Shown here: positions 23,401-34,484 of the stretch, piece after piece
Numbering within the stretch: position 1 is the stretch's first letter
Layout of the letters: each line of letters starts with the position of its first letter
The notes under the pieces: model-generated
The model's database searches: none
What the model saw: only the letters and a program-made list of their open reading frames with translations
What the model was told of the DNA's origin: nothing
NCBI GenBank assembly: GCA_026874595.1
Contig: CM049316.1
Span: 61,389,676 to 61,453,675 of the forward strand
Reading direction: 5' to 3'
DNA length: 64,000 nucleotides
Source: Sipunculus nudus
Taxonomy: Eukaryota; Annelida; Sipuncula; Golfingiida; Sipunculidae
Position numbers and translations under genes: made by a program

Positions 23401-26400
23401 GTGAGCTAAACATCTTCCAATGCAGTCTCCGGCCACCTCGTCTTGGAGGAAAGTTTAGAATGAACGCGCGAAGCAGCAGCACCCAAGCAGACATGGTGAC
23501 AAAAGCCTGAACACCAGCATGAATGATTGAGAAAGATCTTAGTTTTCTTCCTCAGGGTTAAAGGGGCCCAATCATCTATAAAGCATGTTGAATTAACACC
23601 AAAAAATAGCTTCTTCCCTTTAATATAAATCTGTACCTGCCAAAATATTGCTCTGAAACTGTTTGCTTACTCCTCTAAACGAGTGTTAAAAACAGTGGAC
23701 TTAGCGCGATCACTGGTGTTAACATAACCACAGCGTGTGGGGCTCTGTGCTTTGCAGAGCCACAACATTTGTCAATCTGGAGATGCCCTGACTGACTTTG
23801 CCCAAAAAATGTAATACATGTTCCCGCCGGCTGTAATACATGTAATATGTGTTGCCGCTCACAATTAGACCTCTGATCATGCGGCCTTGTTTTGGTAAAC
23901 AGACACATGTGGACTGTGTTTACTAATACCCAGAGCCATAACAAGGTGTTAAACAGCCTTATGCAAGGTACTGAGATGGTGTGCTGGGATGGTTTTGCTG
24001 GGAAACTTTGGTACAAAGCAAAACCGAACTGACAGTGTTAGAGAATAGGCATTATATTGCTCCTGATTATGTCCCTTTAAATAATCAGGTATACTGGTAC
24101 TTACTTTTAATGACAAGACTTCCTCTTCTTGTACTGAATGGACGGGTGCATGTTGTAGGAGGGGGTTCTCCTCACAATACAGCTCCTTCAGAGGTAAATT
24201 ACCAAGCTGAAATCAAAACAGCATTAACAAATATAGTAGTCTGCTTTATTAATACTGTGTAAGAACATGAAAGAACATAACAATTGATACAAGAGTTACT
24301 ATAATTTGGTCCTTGAGCACCTAGAACTGTATCATAAGACTTCATAAATTAGCACAAGAAAACACATTTCTTTTTAATACATAATAGTAATAACAGTCAT
24401 CACACATAAATTTACATATTCAATTGTGCATCACATTACATATTTAAGTATTTAACTGTGTGGACCCAGATTATTCATAGTTAAACACATATGAATTAAT
24501 GCATTTCTGTGATGAAAGAAATGATATCCTTGAACTTAAACTCCAGTCTCCCAAACCTTGTCAAAGAAAAAAATATGAGTTTTGCATTTGGTTAAAACAT
24601 CATAAACAATATCAAGGAGTAAAGACAAATGATGATGCAATTTTACGAATTACTGTTAGAAAGCCACAAAAATGAGAAAAAAGTTTCACTTGTTTTCAGT
24701 TGAGCAAAGGTAAGTTAAGTTGCATGTTCTGTTGTTTGTGCAGCTGTTGATATTATAACATTTTATTACAATGGTGACAGTTGCTAAATATAACTGTTAA
24801 AGTTTATGTAAATAAATATATAAAATTACACTGTGCCTGCAGAGTTTCCTGTATTGGCATGTTACCTGTCCTACAGATAATGAAACAAGAGCACAGCAAA
24901 CGTGCATTATATGCCCGTCTTATGTCTTGTGGCCTCTGACCTCATTAAGTATGCATGAATTTTGAAACAGTATTGATTGTATATTTATACTGAGTTTTAT
25001 GAATATCCATAAGAATTGTGTTAAGTCATCACCGCTCCACCAAAGTCTGGTGACCTCTGACCTCATTAAATATGCATGGATTTTGCCACGAATCAAAATT
25101 AGTCGAGTTGTTATATTGGTTTATATTTCTGTTGAGTTTCATCAAAATCCATCATATTCCTGGATAAGTTATCACAGCAACACCACAAAGTAGTCTTGTG
25201 ACCTCTGACGTCATTAACTCGGGCAAGAAGTTCTACTGGTAAGTAGTCATGGTGAGTTTCATGAAAATCCATCAAAGCCCTGGTAAGTTTCCCAACAACA
25301 TTAAAAGATAACGGACGGACGATGGGTTTACCATAATAACTCCCATCATAGACAGGAGTGTAAAAAATAATCTATAAACCCATTTAACAACATGATGCAA
25401 ATACCTATCATAAACTTTTGATTAAACATAGAGGTTGATTCACAATTCAATTATGTGAGGACAATGCAGAATTCAAACTTAACCAGCATATGTTTTTACC
25501 TTCACACAAACATTTAATTTTATTGTCTTTGCCCGCATTAATCAGAAGTCATACATATATATCTTATGTAATAATACATATATGTAAAAACTGCCCATGG
25601 GACAAAAGAAAATTGTCAGGTTTATAATATATTTATAAACATACAGTATGAGTCTACATTTAAAGTACATGTCAGGGGAATTCAGGACCTTGTTAATGGC
25701 CAGTTCTCATTGCTTTAGTGACTTTGAAATACTTCTTATATGATGCTTGACCATTTTACTGTAAACTATAAATATGTAAGCATATTAGGAGTTAACCATG
25801 TGTACATTTATAATAAAAACAAGTTTCTTCAAACTTCTTTTTTTAAATAATTGTACAAAAGCTCATGTCACATTAAAATGAATACTGCTGATGGTTAATT
25901 CTAGCTATATAGTGCGCTGAAAGTGCAAACTATTGACTGCATTTAGAAAAAAATAAAATCTGGTTATGTTCTCTTTAATTACTGCATAAATACAACACTA
26001 AAATTTAGTTTATAATCACCAAAATGGCTGAAAGATCTGTCCATATTTTGAATGATTTTTATTAATATGCAAAAAAATGACAATACTGCGGGTCCTTGGG
26101 TGCGCTTCTGCCAAAAGATATGGAGCATTGTGGGCTACAAAGCTTCCCATAGCTAAACTTCATCCATCTCTGTATTACGCTGAGTCCCTATAGCTTCTAC
26201 AGTAACTGACTTGCTTAAGAGGATGGAGCTTCTCATATTGACAAAGGCCTTCTTTCCGTTTGGCCAGCTGGTGGCCAAGTGAAGCATCTCCCAAACTCTG
26301 ACCAATAGAGCAACCTACTTTTATCACAGGGGTGTTAATGGGTAAGTCCACTTTAAGTGAAGGAGCGGTGTATATATGTTGGGGTAAATGGTAAATATAA

Positions 26401-26730
26401 TTACCTCTGTAGGGAAAATCCTAAGTTCATTGGCAGCACAGTCAAGAACCCTTAACTTGTAACACTTCCCTATGCTCTGAAAGACAAAAAAAAAATCAAA
26501 ATATTTGAAAATTGATACCGATTAATAACTAATTCAATGTTGAATATCATATGCATGGATATAAATGTTTTGCTTGTTCTGTTAAAATTTCATGATATCT
26601 ATCACAGAGGTTTCGAATATTTATATTTAAAAAAAAAAAAATGTGCAGACATAAGCCTAACTACAAGTAAAACATTAACAGAATTAGGCAACACTCATGT
26701 CCCGGTAACCAAATATTAGATGGTTGCATT

Positions 26731-26802
<72 letters not shown>

Positions 26803-29800
26803 ATATATAAATTTAATGCAAAGCATGGAGATTTAATTAAGAACAAGGTAAAAGATGAAAGATACTGATAAGAGTACCCAAACATATTATGAAACATAAA
26901 GGTAAATTTATAAATTACATACAAATATATATTTTATATTAAAAATCATACGAAAAAACATCAGCACTACAATAAGTTCATGTAGTACCTCTGGCAGCTC
27001 TCGTAGTCTGTTTTTCTGAGCATATAATTTTTCTAGGTTGATGAGATATCCAAGTTCCAGGGGCAGGCTTATGAGCTGGTTGTTTGCGACATGGAGTTCT
27101 GTGAGTTTTGTCAGGGCACACATCTCATATGGCAACTCCTCAAGTTGGTTATTATCCAGTGTGAGGTGCTGTAAATTTTGTAACCTGCAAATGTAGGAAA
27201 GAGAGGTATTGATACAAGTTTTTAACATTATTTATAATTAATAGACGCATACCCATAATTTTGACATGTGACATCTGGGTATTTATGTATGCAAAATGGT
27301 TTTGAGAAACTGGGCATAATACATAGTGTGGGGTTTCGATAAGGGGACAAGAACGCAACATGAAAGTACTCCCAGGCTAGCGTCCAGGTGGAAATCTACC
27401 TGTGGAGTGAGTTTAGTGGCAAGCACATGATGTGTAATCAAAGTTTATGGCAGCATAATGCTTTTTCTGGCCCACACCCAAATCCTCAAATTATGGAAGG
27501 TTCTTTTCACATGTGGTGTAAAATCTTGCTATGGCTAAATGTTACAGAGGGTCTGTTACTCACAGAATGGCTTGTAGAGGTTTTCTGTTGTTGGTGTCTT
27601 TTTTATCCCATAAACCACTGTTTCAGTCTGAGATCTTTCTCAACTGAAGCAGTTTGAGTGTTGTGACAGCCTGTGCATATTTTTTTTTTCTTGGTTTAAG
27701 AGAATTAGGGCTACTTTTTACCAAATTTCTATTTGTGTGTCAAAGTGAATATGCTTTGGGTGCACAAGATATCTGAGGAACACTTTCATGCATTCACTTA
27801 AAACTGAACAGTTTGTTGTGTGAATAACCAGAAGGTGGATACATTTTGCATTTCAGAGTCAATATACACATAAATCTGCCCCAAAATGACAATATTTGAT
27901 CTTTTTGGCAGCCTGAGCTTTGCACACTATTTGTCCAACAGAGGGCAGCATGCTTTTCACATTAATATGTTATACATTTGTTTACAAGGTGTAATGTGCA
28001 TCACATGATACAGAACAATAATGCTTTCAGTATCAGACCTGATTTTGACATTATAAAATATTGTGCTGCTGGCAACTCAGTTTTTTAATGACTGTTGTGA
28101 ACTAGTAGAAGTAAATTGTACCCACATTAACAGCCCTGCAATCTCCTGTCCCTCAAAATGGCAGCATTGTGGCCATTTAAGATTTCCTACAGCTTTGAAA
28201 TTCTTTAACACACATCCTCTCATGGGTGTCAATCTTGGGTAAAATTTTAACTGCAATGGCTTGAAACATTCTTGAGATAATGGACACAAAAGGAATTCCA
28301 AAACTGTTGCAATAGCAAATATCCTCTCAAAGTGATCAATCTTCAGTAAAATTTTCACAGCAATAGCTTGACTGGTTCTTGAATTCAAAGATTGGTCCCA
28401 TGTAGCCATATTGCATTTCCATCAGGTCTGAAGTTCAACAGCACATATCCTTCCATGGTGTCACTCTTCAAAAAGTTCTCACTGCAATTGCTTGAATGGT
28501 TCTTAACACAATGTCTCAAAAGAGCATGAAAGATGGACAGACAGCTGGAATATGTGATAACAAGAGGGCACCCACATAAGTGGGGCCCTAAATATTAATA
28601 TTAACACCAACATGGATTTCAACTTTAATGTCATATTTTGATATATCTATCTATGATAAAAATACCCCTTAATTATCAATACAAAGAACAAGAATATTTT
28701 TCTTGTACTAAATACCTGCATACTTCAGATGGCAAGCTTCTTAGTTTGTTGTTATTCAGGTTAAGGAGTGTCAGACTTTTCAGGTTACCTACAATAAATG
28801 TATTATGCACCTGGTAAAAATGATAAATGGTAACCTAACATTCAAATGAATTTTACTATATATTAGCAACAATTAAATCTTTCACATTTAAGTGTGTATA
28901 CATGCAGTGATGAACCAGATGTAGTAGCCCACTGGCACAGTTTACATCCATCTTGTTCTTTTCATAACAGAAAATAACAAGTGGCCCATGGGTCATGACA
29001 CTCAGCTGCCAAGCATAACCTGCAACATAACAGGCTGAGTTTCACAACTTCCAGTTTAAATTTTGACAAACCTATTTGCCAATTTTGTTGAAACTTTCTA
29101 TGATTACAGAAATATATATCACATATGTCTGGTTAAAAAACTACTAATCACTTGTACTACTAACCACTTAAAACTTGAGTAATCACTTGGCAACCAATGT
29201 GTGAATAAATTTGACCAGCAACCTTTAACCTCCTGACCAGCTGACCTCAAATCAATAATTTATTTCTTCAAGCAAAAAGACCCATAAATATGAAGTTCGA
29301 ATCCAATTGAGTGATGCATAGATGGAGCATATGTGAAAGACTGGAGGTTTGGGATAAACAGTTTAGCTTGAAATATGTTCAAAAGCATTTGGGACAATTA
29401 AGTTCTATGACCTTGACCTCTGACCTTTTGAACTCAACATCAATAGGGTTCTTCCCCTATTGGTAGGCCATATAAGACAGATGGAAGGTATAGGTTGAAA
29501 AGTTTGCCTTAAAATGACTCCACATAAGAAGTGGATGTGGTGAACTTGACCTTTGACACCAAAATCAACAGGGCTTTTCCCCTGTTGGCAGAGAAGCGAT
29601 ATGTCAATGCTGGAAGGTTTGGAATGAAAAGTCTAGCTTGAAATGTGTCCACAACCTTTTTAAAGAAGTGGATCCTGTGACCTTGACCTTTGACCTTGTG
29701 ACCTATAGGGTTCCTTTCCCACTTGGTAGGGGAGCCATATGTGAAAGATGGAAGGTTTGGGATGAAAATTTTAGCTTAAAATTCATCCACAAGCTTTTCA

Positions 29801-32624
29801 AAGAAATGGGTCCTTTGATCTTTAACTTTGACCTTGTGACCTCAAAATAATTATGGTTCTTCCCCTGTTGGTAGGTGAGCCAAATGTTAAAGATGGAAGG
29901 TTTGGGATGAAAATTTTGGCTATAAGAATTAATTCTGGGGGTTGCAAATGCACCCTGTAACTCGGAGAATATAGGTTGCCTTGACCTAATTTCAGGTTTG
30001 CAACAAGATCATTTTAGGACCTCTAAGACTGCATAGGGATCATGATCCTACCCCCAATGGGGGCTTGTCCGACGTGACAGTTAACTTTGTGACCCAGGGA
30101 ATAAGCTCACCAAAGTGTGACTCCTGGGATAATTATCTGATAGCAGAACGCTCTTAAGAGGGGGTGTGTTACGGGGTGACATAAAAGCGGACCGAACTGT
30201 CTCACTAGTGAAGCTTGCTTTGCTAGCGAAGCGGTTTGTTCGCTGGACTTGTGCGCCACCAACCTGGGTTCTACTCCCGGATGGGCCAAGGATTTTTCCC
30301 CTCAACTATTTGTCTTCATAATAGTATATACAATAGAGAAAGACCGAGTCTATACTGATTTGTGCTATGACATTCTTTATCAAGTGCTACTGTGTTGGCA
30401 ACAGTGCTGTAGCACAGGTCATACTCACCAATGTTCTTAGGTGTTATTGTTTGTATCTTATTTCCAAAAATATGAAGCTTGATTAAACTGCAACAAGACT
30501 TGAGTGCATCTGGGATATCTTCACAATCATTGTTTCCAAGTTTTAATATTTCCAACTGCAAATACAAACCAGAACACATAAAAAATCTAAGATTATCCTA
30601 ATTCCTAATGATAATCTATCTAGGGTTATCTATCTAAGATAACTTATGATATGTTACCTATAATTGATGATGGTGGCATTGAACTGATGTCACACAATTT
30701 CTCTGTGGCCATGCCTGCTTTTGGTCTTGAAATGTTGGGAAAAGATGCCAAATGTGTCCTAAGTGGGAGCATTTTACAAATTTTACCTTAAATTTTTAGA
30801 AATTTGGCATTACTTTGCAAGAAAAAATGCTGTGCCATCTGTCAGAAACTGCTCCAGTATATCCAGTTGGTGAATTTGCAATGCCATCTATCATATTTGG
30901 AACAAAACTGGTCTTCAAGTGCAAGATAATGAAAGGGTACTATTTTCATGTTGATAATTTTTAAATGAAATGCTAGAAAATTATATATATAGGTAACCAA
31001 TTCACTAACAAATATGCCAGCAGATTTTACATAAATTAAAATGATACTACCATAATGCAGGGAAACCTTCTACTGCCCCTTATTCTAAATGACATGATTC
31101 CTCATAATTTTATAGCTGATGGGTCTCACAACTACCTCTCTGCCCCTGCACCCCCCCCCCCCCCCAGCAGCGTCCACCACAAAAGTGACATATTCAAATC
31201 TTCCAGCACTCATACCAGGCAGGAAGGCTTGCCCTGGCTAAACACTCAATTCCAAGTCCATGATATATAAGTCTATTCAAACTATTGTGACTGAATAATT
31301 ACACCATGTCCACCAGATGTCACTGTGCTACAGGGGTGATCCTCCCATGTGAATTGAGGTGAATATAATAACATTTATCAGTTGGGGGCTCCCGCCCCCA
31401 AACACCGTCTAGGATTGAGTAATGTTGAAATATACAATTTAAAGCAAAAAATGCAGAAAACATACTAAAAGACAATAGGAATTAATGCTAAATCCAACTC
31501 TGTTGGATTCTTGTGTAAGACATAAGCATAGTTTGTGCACAAGGGAACACAACACCACGAGACATTAACAGTGATGATGGATACGTTGGTTAAGGTTGAG
31601 ACGACAACAGACAGGAAGTATATAAAGTCAACATATTAGGAGAAGACGTGAATACACTAAAGGGCACGAATGTAGAATAACTCACGCACCTCTATGAGGC
31701 ACGACACTTGTATGAACAGAAAACATTTTTATAACAATCTTCTTCTGCCTTACTTTTGTAACTTGTTTTCAAACGCCTCTTACTTCTTCATTACATTATT
31801 TCTAATCACCATTACTTCCGTCTGTATATGCACATTGCTAGTCAAGACAGTGCGTGAGTGATTCTACATTCACTCCCACTAAAGTTGTAGTTATTGAATA
31901 GTCTTTCATGAAGTTTCCTTATAACTTGTAAGAAATAGCTCTAATGCAAGTATGGCAATGTGATAGGGTTTTCCTGTTGTATTGGTGCAGGCCGGATTCT
32001 GAACATCTGCCTGTAATATTTAGGGGTTATATGGTGTCTTCATGCTACACAAGAAATATGTGCCCAAAGGTATTTGAACATCACGTTGTATGGTTTGTGT
32101 CAAGCACTGAACCAGTACTATTTGTTTCTAGGGTTCTGGCCTAACATGATGGCTGGAAGAATGGAATGTTTCACTTTCTTGTTGGATGGTGACCAGGGGG
32201 GGGGGGGGGGAGTTGTAGGGGGGCGGGGCATATCACTGTTATCAGCATCTGCTTGTGGACTATCACATAAAATGCGGGGGGGGGGGGGGGGGGCATATCA
32301 GCATCTGCTTGTGGACTATCAGTATCACACAAAAATACTGTGAAGACTAAAGCCTTTTGCCAGGCAAGCTGTTACAGTGTTACTGTTAGTGTCACCTGGT
32401 CACACAGAGTCACACACACTGGTCACAGAAAGGAAAAAATCCACTACCTGTGTCAGATCTCCAAATTCTGGGGGTAAATCGCGTATTTTATTATTTTTAA
32501 GATCTATCTGTAAAACACACACAAGTTTCCCAATAATTTTTGGTACTCTGTCGAGATTTTTGTTACTAAGATTCAGCACTTTTGGCTGGCTTTTCAGAGA
32601 TCGCAAAAGTAGCGTGTCCGCCAT
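20370..32624 (-). CDS. LRRC69: Leucine-rich repeat-containing protein 69, complete (nine exons)
   Basis: Joined minus-strand exons are 32624-32448, 30555-30429, 28788-28716, 27184-26989, 26476-26405, 24206-24105, 22823-22783, 21865-21727 and 20480-20370. All introns are GT-AG. The frame runs from ATG to TAG for 345 residues, against 347 in human LRRC69. Residues ~16-220 hold about eight LRRs of the LxxLxLxxNxLxxLPxxL type, such as LQHLTLDNNQLEELP and LTELHVANNQLISLP. A C-terminal region has CAVCGESF, WLECVRF and LLCSYRCF, a Cys pattern shared with LRRC69 that looks metal-binding. The protein's function is not established. No signal peptide or membrane segment is seen. Other short LRR proteins such as LRRC58 were considered, but the C-terminal block and length favour LRRC69. 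Confidence 0.9.
20893..21322. mobile_element. MITE family E, copy 1
   Basis: The ends TACTGTGGTTG and CAACCACAGTA form a perfect 11 bp terminal inverted repeat about 430 bp apart. The body contains gcgaaa/tttcgc-type motifs. A diverged relative is at 54284-54747. The TA at the ends suggests a Tc1/mariner-type target, which is inferred. It lies in LRRC69 intron 8. Confidence 0.55.
21727..21865 (-). CDS. LRRC69: LRRC69 exon 8 (cysteine region)
   Basis: 139 bases, phase 2 in and phase 0 out; acceptor atttcag, donor gtgaaa. Encodes WSYLRRSIRHYPNIREML, then CAVCGESFLNTWLECVRF and IDAHK. It matches the ERYPQVRSMI..CAICGQYF..WLECVRF block of vertebrate LRRC69. Confidence 0.93.
22783..22823 (-). CDS. 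LRRC69: LRRC69 exon 7
   Basis: 41 bases, phase 0 in and phase 2 out; acceptor tttgcag, donor gtaaga. Encodes EIAARFIMKELKD plus two bases, aligning with EITSRFVMNQL of LRRC69. A microexon-sized coding exon found by splice sites and homology. Confidence 0.87.
24105..24206 (-). CDS. LRRC69: LRRC69 exon 6
   Basis: 34 codons, phase 0; acceptor tttcag, donor gtaagt. Encodes LGNLPLKELYCEENPLLQ and HAPVHSVQEEEVLSLK. This is the capping segment after the last LRR and aligns with LREFYCEGNPLF..QQENVWSLQ. Confidence 0.92.
24883..25365 (-). repeat. Dispersed repeat family F with tandem core, copy 1
   Basis: 'acaagagcac.gcaa.gtgcat' at the left, then two to three units of about 150 bp carrying 'gtgacctctgacctcattaa' and 'gagtttcat.aaaatccat', ending near an ACGGACGGACG microsatellite. 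The same motifs appear in the other orientation at 63195-63597. Reversed, the edge CTCTTGTT resembles ends of other mollusc-type dispersed elements. Confidence 0.5.
26405..26476 (-). CDS. LRRC69: LRRC69 exon 5
   Basis: 24 codons, phase 0; acceptor ctttcag, donor gtaatt. Encodes SIGKCYKLRVLDCAANELRI then FPTE, one LRR matching LKKLRILDIAGNIIQIFP. Confidence 0.91.
26737..26808. repeat. (AT)n microsatellite
   Basis: About 35 nearly perfect AT dinucleotides in LRRC69 intron 4. Similar (AT)n tracts occur at 34103-34165, 37427-37475 and 38497-38513. Confidence 0.95.
26989..27184 (-). CDS. LRRC69: LRRC69 exon 4
   Basis: 196 bases, phase 2 in and phase 0 out; acceptor tttgcag, donor gtacta. Encodes almost three LRRs: LQNLQHLTLDNNQLEELP, LTKLTELHVANNQLISLP and LINLEKLYAQKNRLRELPE. 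Confidence 0.95.
28070..28545. repeat. Diverged tandem repeat, unit about 115 bp, LRRC69 intron 3
   Basis: 'gt.aatcttgggtaaaatttt.actgcaatggcttga' recurs near 28228, 28338 and 28464, each followed by 'tggttcttga' or similar. The adjacent 'aacaagagggcacccacataagtggggccct' region (from 28550) has inverted GGGC/GCCC blocks like the hairpin ends of other dispersed elements. Owner family unresolved. Confidence 0.4.
28716..28788 (-). CDS. LRRC69: LRRC69 exon 3
   Basis: 73 bases, phase 1 in and phase 2 out; acceptor attgtag, donor gtattt. Encodes one LRR, NLKSLTLLNLNNNKLRSLP then SEVC, equal to LQNLILLNLNNNHLTQLP of the vertebrate protein. Confidence 0.92.
28981..30054 (-). mobile_element. Helentron-like element fragment with ~120 bp tandem core
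   Basis: On the minus strand its 3' end reads CAGCTGAGTGTCATGACCC followed by ATGGGCC, the same subterminal motif plus hairpin as the elements at 11, 39177, 43286 and 60319. To the right are about five units of ~115-120 bp carrying 'agatggaaggtttgggatgaaaa' and 'gaccttgacctttgacctt' (29330-29935). Its 5' end is not found; a TRIM fragment begins at 30055. Confidence 0.45.
30055..30323 (+). mobile_element. TRIM element, 5'-truncated copy (PBS, internal, PPT, 3' LTR)
   Basis: Starts at a primer-binding-like ATGGGGGCTTGTCC (30055-30068), then about 85 bp of internal sequence, a purine tract AAGAGGGGGTG just before 30167, then an LTR 30167-30323 that begins TGTTACGGGG and ends degenerate ATAATA where GTAACA is expected. 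The LTR holds TAGCGAAGCGGTT (box A-like) and GGGTTCTACTCCC (box B-like). It matches the complete copy at 59907-60295. It sits in LRRC69 intron 2, antisense to that gene. Confidence 0.7.
30429..30555 (-). CDS. LRRC69: LRRC69 exon 2
   Basis: 127 bases, phase 0 in and phase 1 out; acceptor tttgcag, donor gtgagt. Encodes LEILKLGNNDCEDIPDAL and CSLIKLHIFGNKIQTITP, two LRRs. Confidence 0.93.
31668..31871. mobile_element. Short TIR element (MITE), 22 bp inverted ends
   Basis: Left end GAATGTAGAATAACTCACGC and right end GCGTGAGTGATTCTACATTC match in inverted orientation over 22 bases with one difference. The 204 bp unit is non-coding and lies in LRRC69 intron 1. Confidence 0.6.
32276..32293. repeat. 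18-base G homopolymer next to a local duplication
   Basis: Two G-rich runs (32197-32210 and 32276-32293) are each followed by a copy of 'catatcagcatctgcttgtggactatca' or close to it, so this is a local ~75 bp duplication with G tracts about 150 bp from LRRC69 exon 1. Confidence 0.7.
32448..32624 (-). CDS. LRRC69: LRRC69 exon 1 (start codon)
   Basis: 59 codons from ATG at 32624; donor gtagtg. Begins MADTLLLRSLKSQPKVLNLS, resembling MTERLLIKALKGG of human LRRC69, and ends IRDLPPEFGDLTQ. This start was chosen because it gives the family N-terminus. The 5' UTR boundary is unknown and no TATA box is evident. Confidence 0.91.
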
Positions 32625-33484
32625 GTTTGGTTGCTATATCAATTGAGTAAAGCCATCAACAAAACGTTTCGTATTTTCTCACCAGATTAGTAACTTCATA
32701 TTTGCTTTATTTTTTATATGAAAATACCTCAAAAGATTTTGTGTTAAATTAGAATAATACCACAACAGATTTTTTCGAAAATAACACCAACATTCATACG
32801 AAACATAATCTTATATTCTGTGACAAGTTCATATGAACCATAAACATCCGAAACGTTGAAAATACGAAGAAACTGAAAAATCCTTTATTTAGAACCAGAA
32901 TTTGGCTGAGGTTGGGGATAAATGTAAGTTAGATCTATCTTTATAATGATGTGAGTTTAAATAATGTATTGAATTAGATAAAGGGCGACTGTCTCCCAAC
33001 ATTTTTTAGAAACCCCTAATATCGCCCATTACAGACCCTTTGGGAACGACCATACTACCCATAGAATCACTCAAGCACTGTCTAGACATAGAAAACAAGG
33101 TATGTCACTATGTGTGTATAGGGATGTACAGTATAATGATAAGGATTGTGCAGAACTATAGAAACCGCGCTGCAGCCTACCTCCAGTACCTTATGCACAA
33201 TGGGTGACGCATAATAAATTTATTTCCTGAAAAAGGCCAATACATATTATTTCCTGAGAATTCCCATATTTAGGTATATCAGAAGCCGCCAGAGGCGCTG
33301 CGTGCGTGCTGGACCCGGGCTGTGGGCGAAACCTGTGACCAGGGCTGCCTGGCTGGCCCGACCAAGCACATATTTTCGATCATTCATAAACCTTATGCTA
33401 ATCGCGGGATTCCCGTAACACGTGATTGTTTCGACCAATTACCATCAAGATCGTATAATCAGGGTCTTTGAATGGTAAACAAAC
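32625..33484. other. Intergenic segment between LRRC69 and a possible + strand gene
   Basis: About 0.86 kb separates two divergent ATG codons, so it could contain a shared promoter region. No TATA or other core element is convincing. Locally higher GC near 33280-33380 is the only compositional feature. Confidence 0.3.
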
Positions 33485-33546
33485 ATGGTTGATGCAAGTT
33501 ATGCCCCTGCGAAGTTGAGGTCCGAATTTGACGGCAAATTGAACTG
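33485..33546 (+). CDS. Candidate first coding exon of an unrecognised small gene
   Basis: ATG at 33485 opens 20 codons beginning MVDASYAPAKLRSEFDGKLN, then TG|gtaagt, a strong donor consensus. It ends in phase 2, so it cannot join directly to the exon at 34354 without creating a TGA; a middle exon of length 3n+1 would be needed and I could not find one. I do not recognise the peptide. Coding-like composition and the strong donor are the only support. Confidence 0.3.
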
Positions 33547-34100
33547 GTAAGTAATCGAGCGAAGCTCATTTGATCTATGACGCAGGGTATGTTAATATAA
33601 TATTAATATTATGCAAAAAAACGCATGTCAAAACTCCGATTAGAACTTTAGATTCAAGCCTTTGAAAAATATTTGTCGCCGCCTAACCCGGTCTGACCCT
33701 GGACCTGACCTGGCGAACCCGTCCGATCACTCCCGACTAGTCCCGAAGGTGCTGTACCGGCGGCCATCAGCATATCCCCGCTTCAGTCTGATGGCGCATC
33801 CCAATTTAAATCCAGTTCGTTCTGGTCCAAAAAAATGCCATCCGACCATGAAGTTAATAAAATAACATTGAACAGATATCATAATTTTATATAATGTGGT
33901 TATATTACCTTATGCATGTGCCACAATGACGATTTTAAGCCACTGAATATGGCTACAAAATTATTTTTTTCGCACCTGAATTTATTTAAGTTCACGTTTT
34001 TATTCTTAATAATATTTTTTTTTTGCATGTAAGAATTTATTTAATTTATATTTTTCATATGATTTTCAATTTTCTGTACCTATTTCTTATAATTGTGGAG

Positions 34101-34156
<56 letters not shown>

Positions 34157-34353
34157 ATATATACATGTGTATTATGTACATATAATATTTATATATATAA
34201 TATTTGGCCTATATAATTTATTAATTTACATATAAAAAAATTGTACTTATATATATAATTTAAAATATGAATACCAAATTATTTTCAGTGTTACATATCA
34301 TATTGATATAACTGGAATTTAACCTTAATTTTTACAATTTTTATTTTTTTCAG

Positions 34354-34452
34354 ATGGATAAAAAGACAAAGGCAGAATTCTTCGACTATCTGAAGTCATG
34401 CAAACCTGGAGACCTCACAAACAAGGATGCGTACACAAATATACTACAATAA
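34354..34452 (+). CDS. Candidate terminal coding exon of an unrecognised gene
   Basis: A long pyrimidine tract and cag precede 34354. The open frame reads MDKKTKAEFFDYLKSCKPGD, then LTNKDAYTNILQ and TAA at 34450-34452. The other two frames stop early. AATAAA follows at 34479-34484, 27 bases after the stop, as expected for a 3' terminal exon. The amino-acid content looks protein-like, but I cannot assign a family. It may belong with 33485-33546. Confidence 0.4.
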   Translation: MDKKTKAEFFDYLKSCKPGDLTNKDAYTNILQ

Positions 34453-34478
34453 GTAGTTGCAGTTTAATATTGCATGTA

Positions 34479-34484
34479 AATAAA
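34479..34484 (+). terminator. AATAAA polyadenylation signal after candidate exon 34354
   Basis: A canonical hexamer 27 bases beyond a stop codon, followed by T/G-rich sequence (tgttttgtgtgctg), the usual downstream element. Confidence 0.45.

Noticed and set aside
33485-33546. BolA-like N-terminus
   Set aside because: The first 20 residues resemble a BolA start only weakly and no downstream BolA motif is present.
33662-33865. 67-codon ORF as the missing middle exon of the small gene
   Set aside because: No convincing acceptor/donor pair gives the required phase, and the peptide is proline/arginine-rich, as expected from local GC-rich non-coding DNA.
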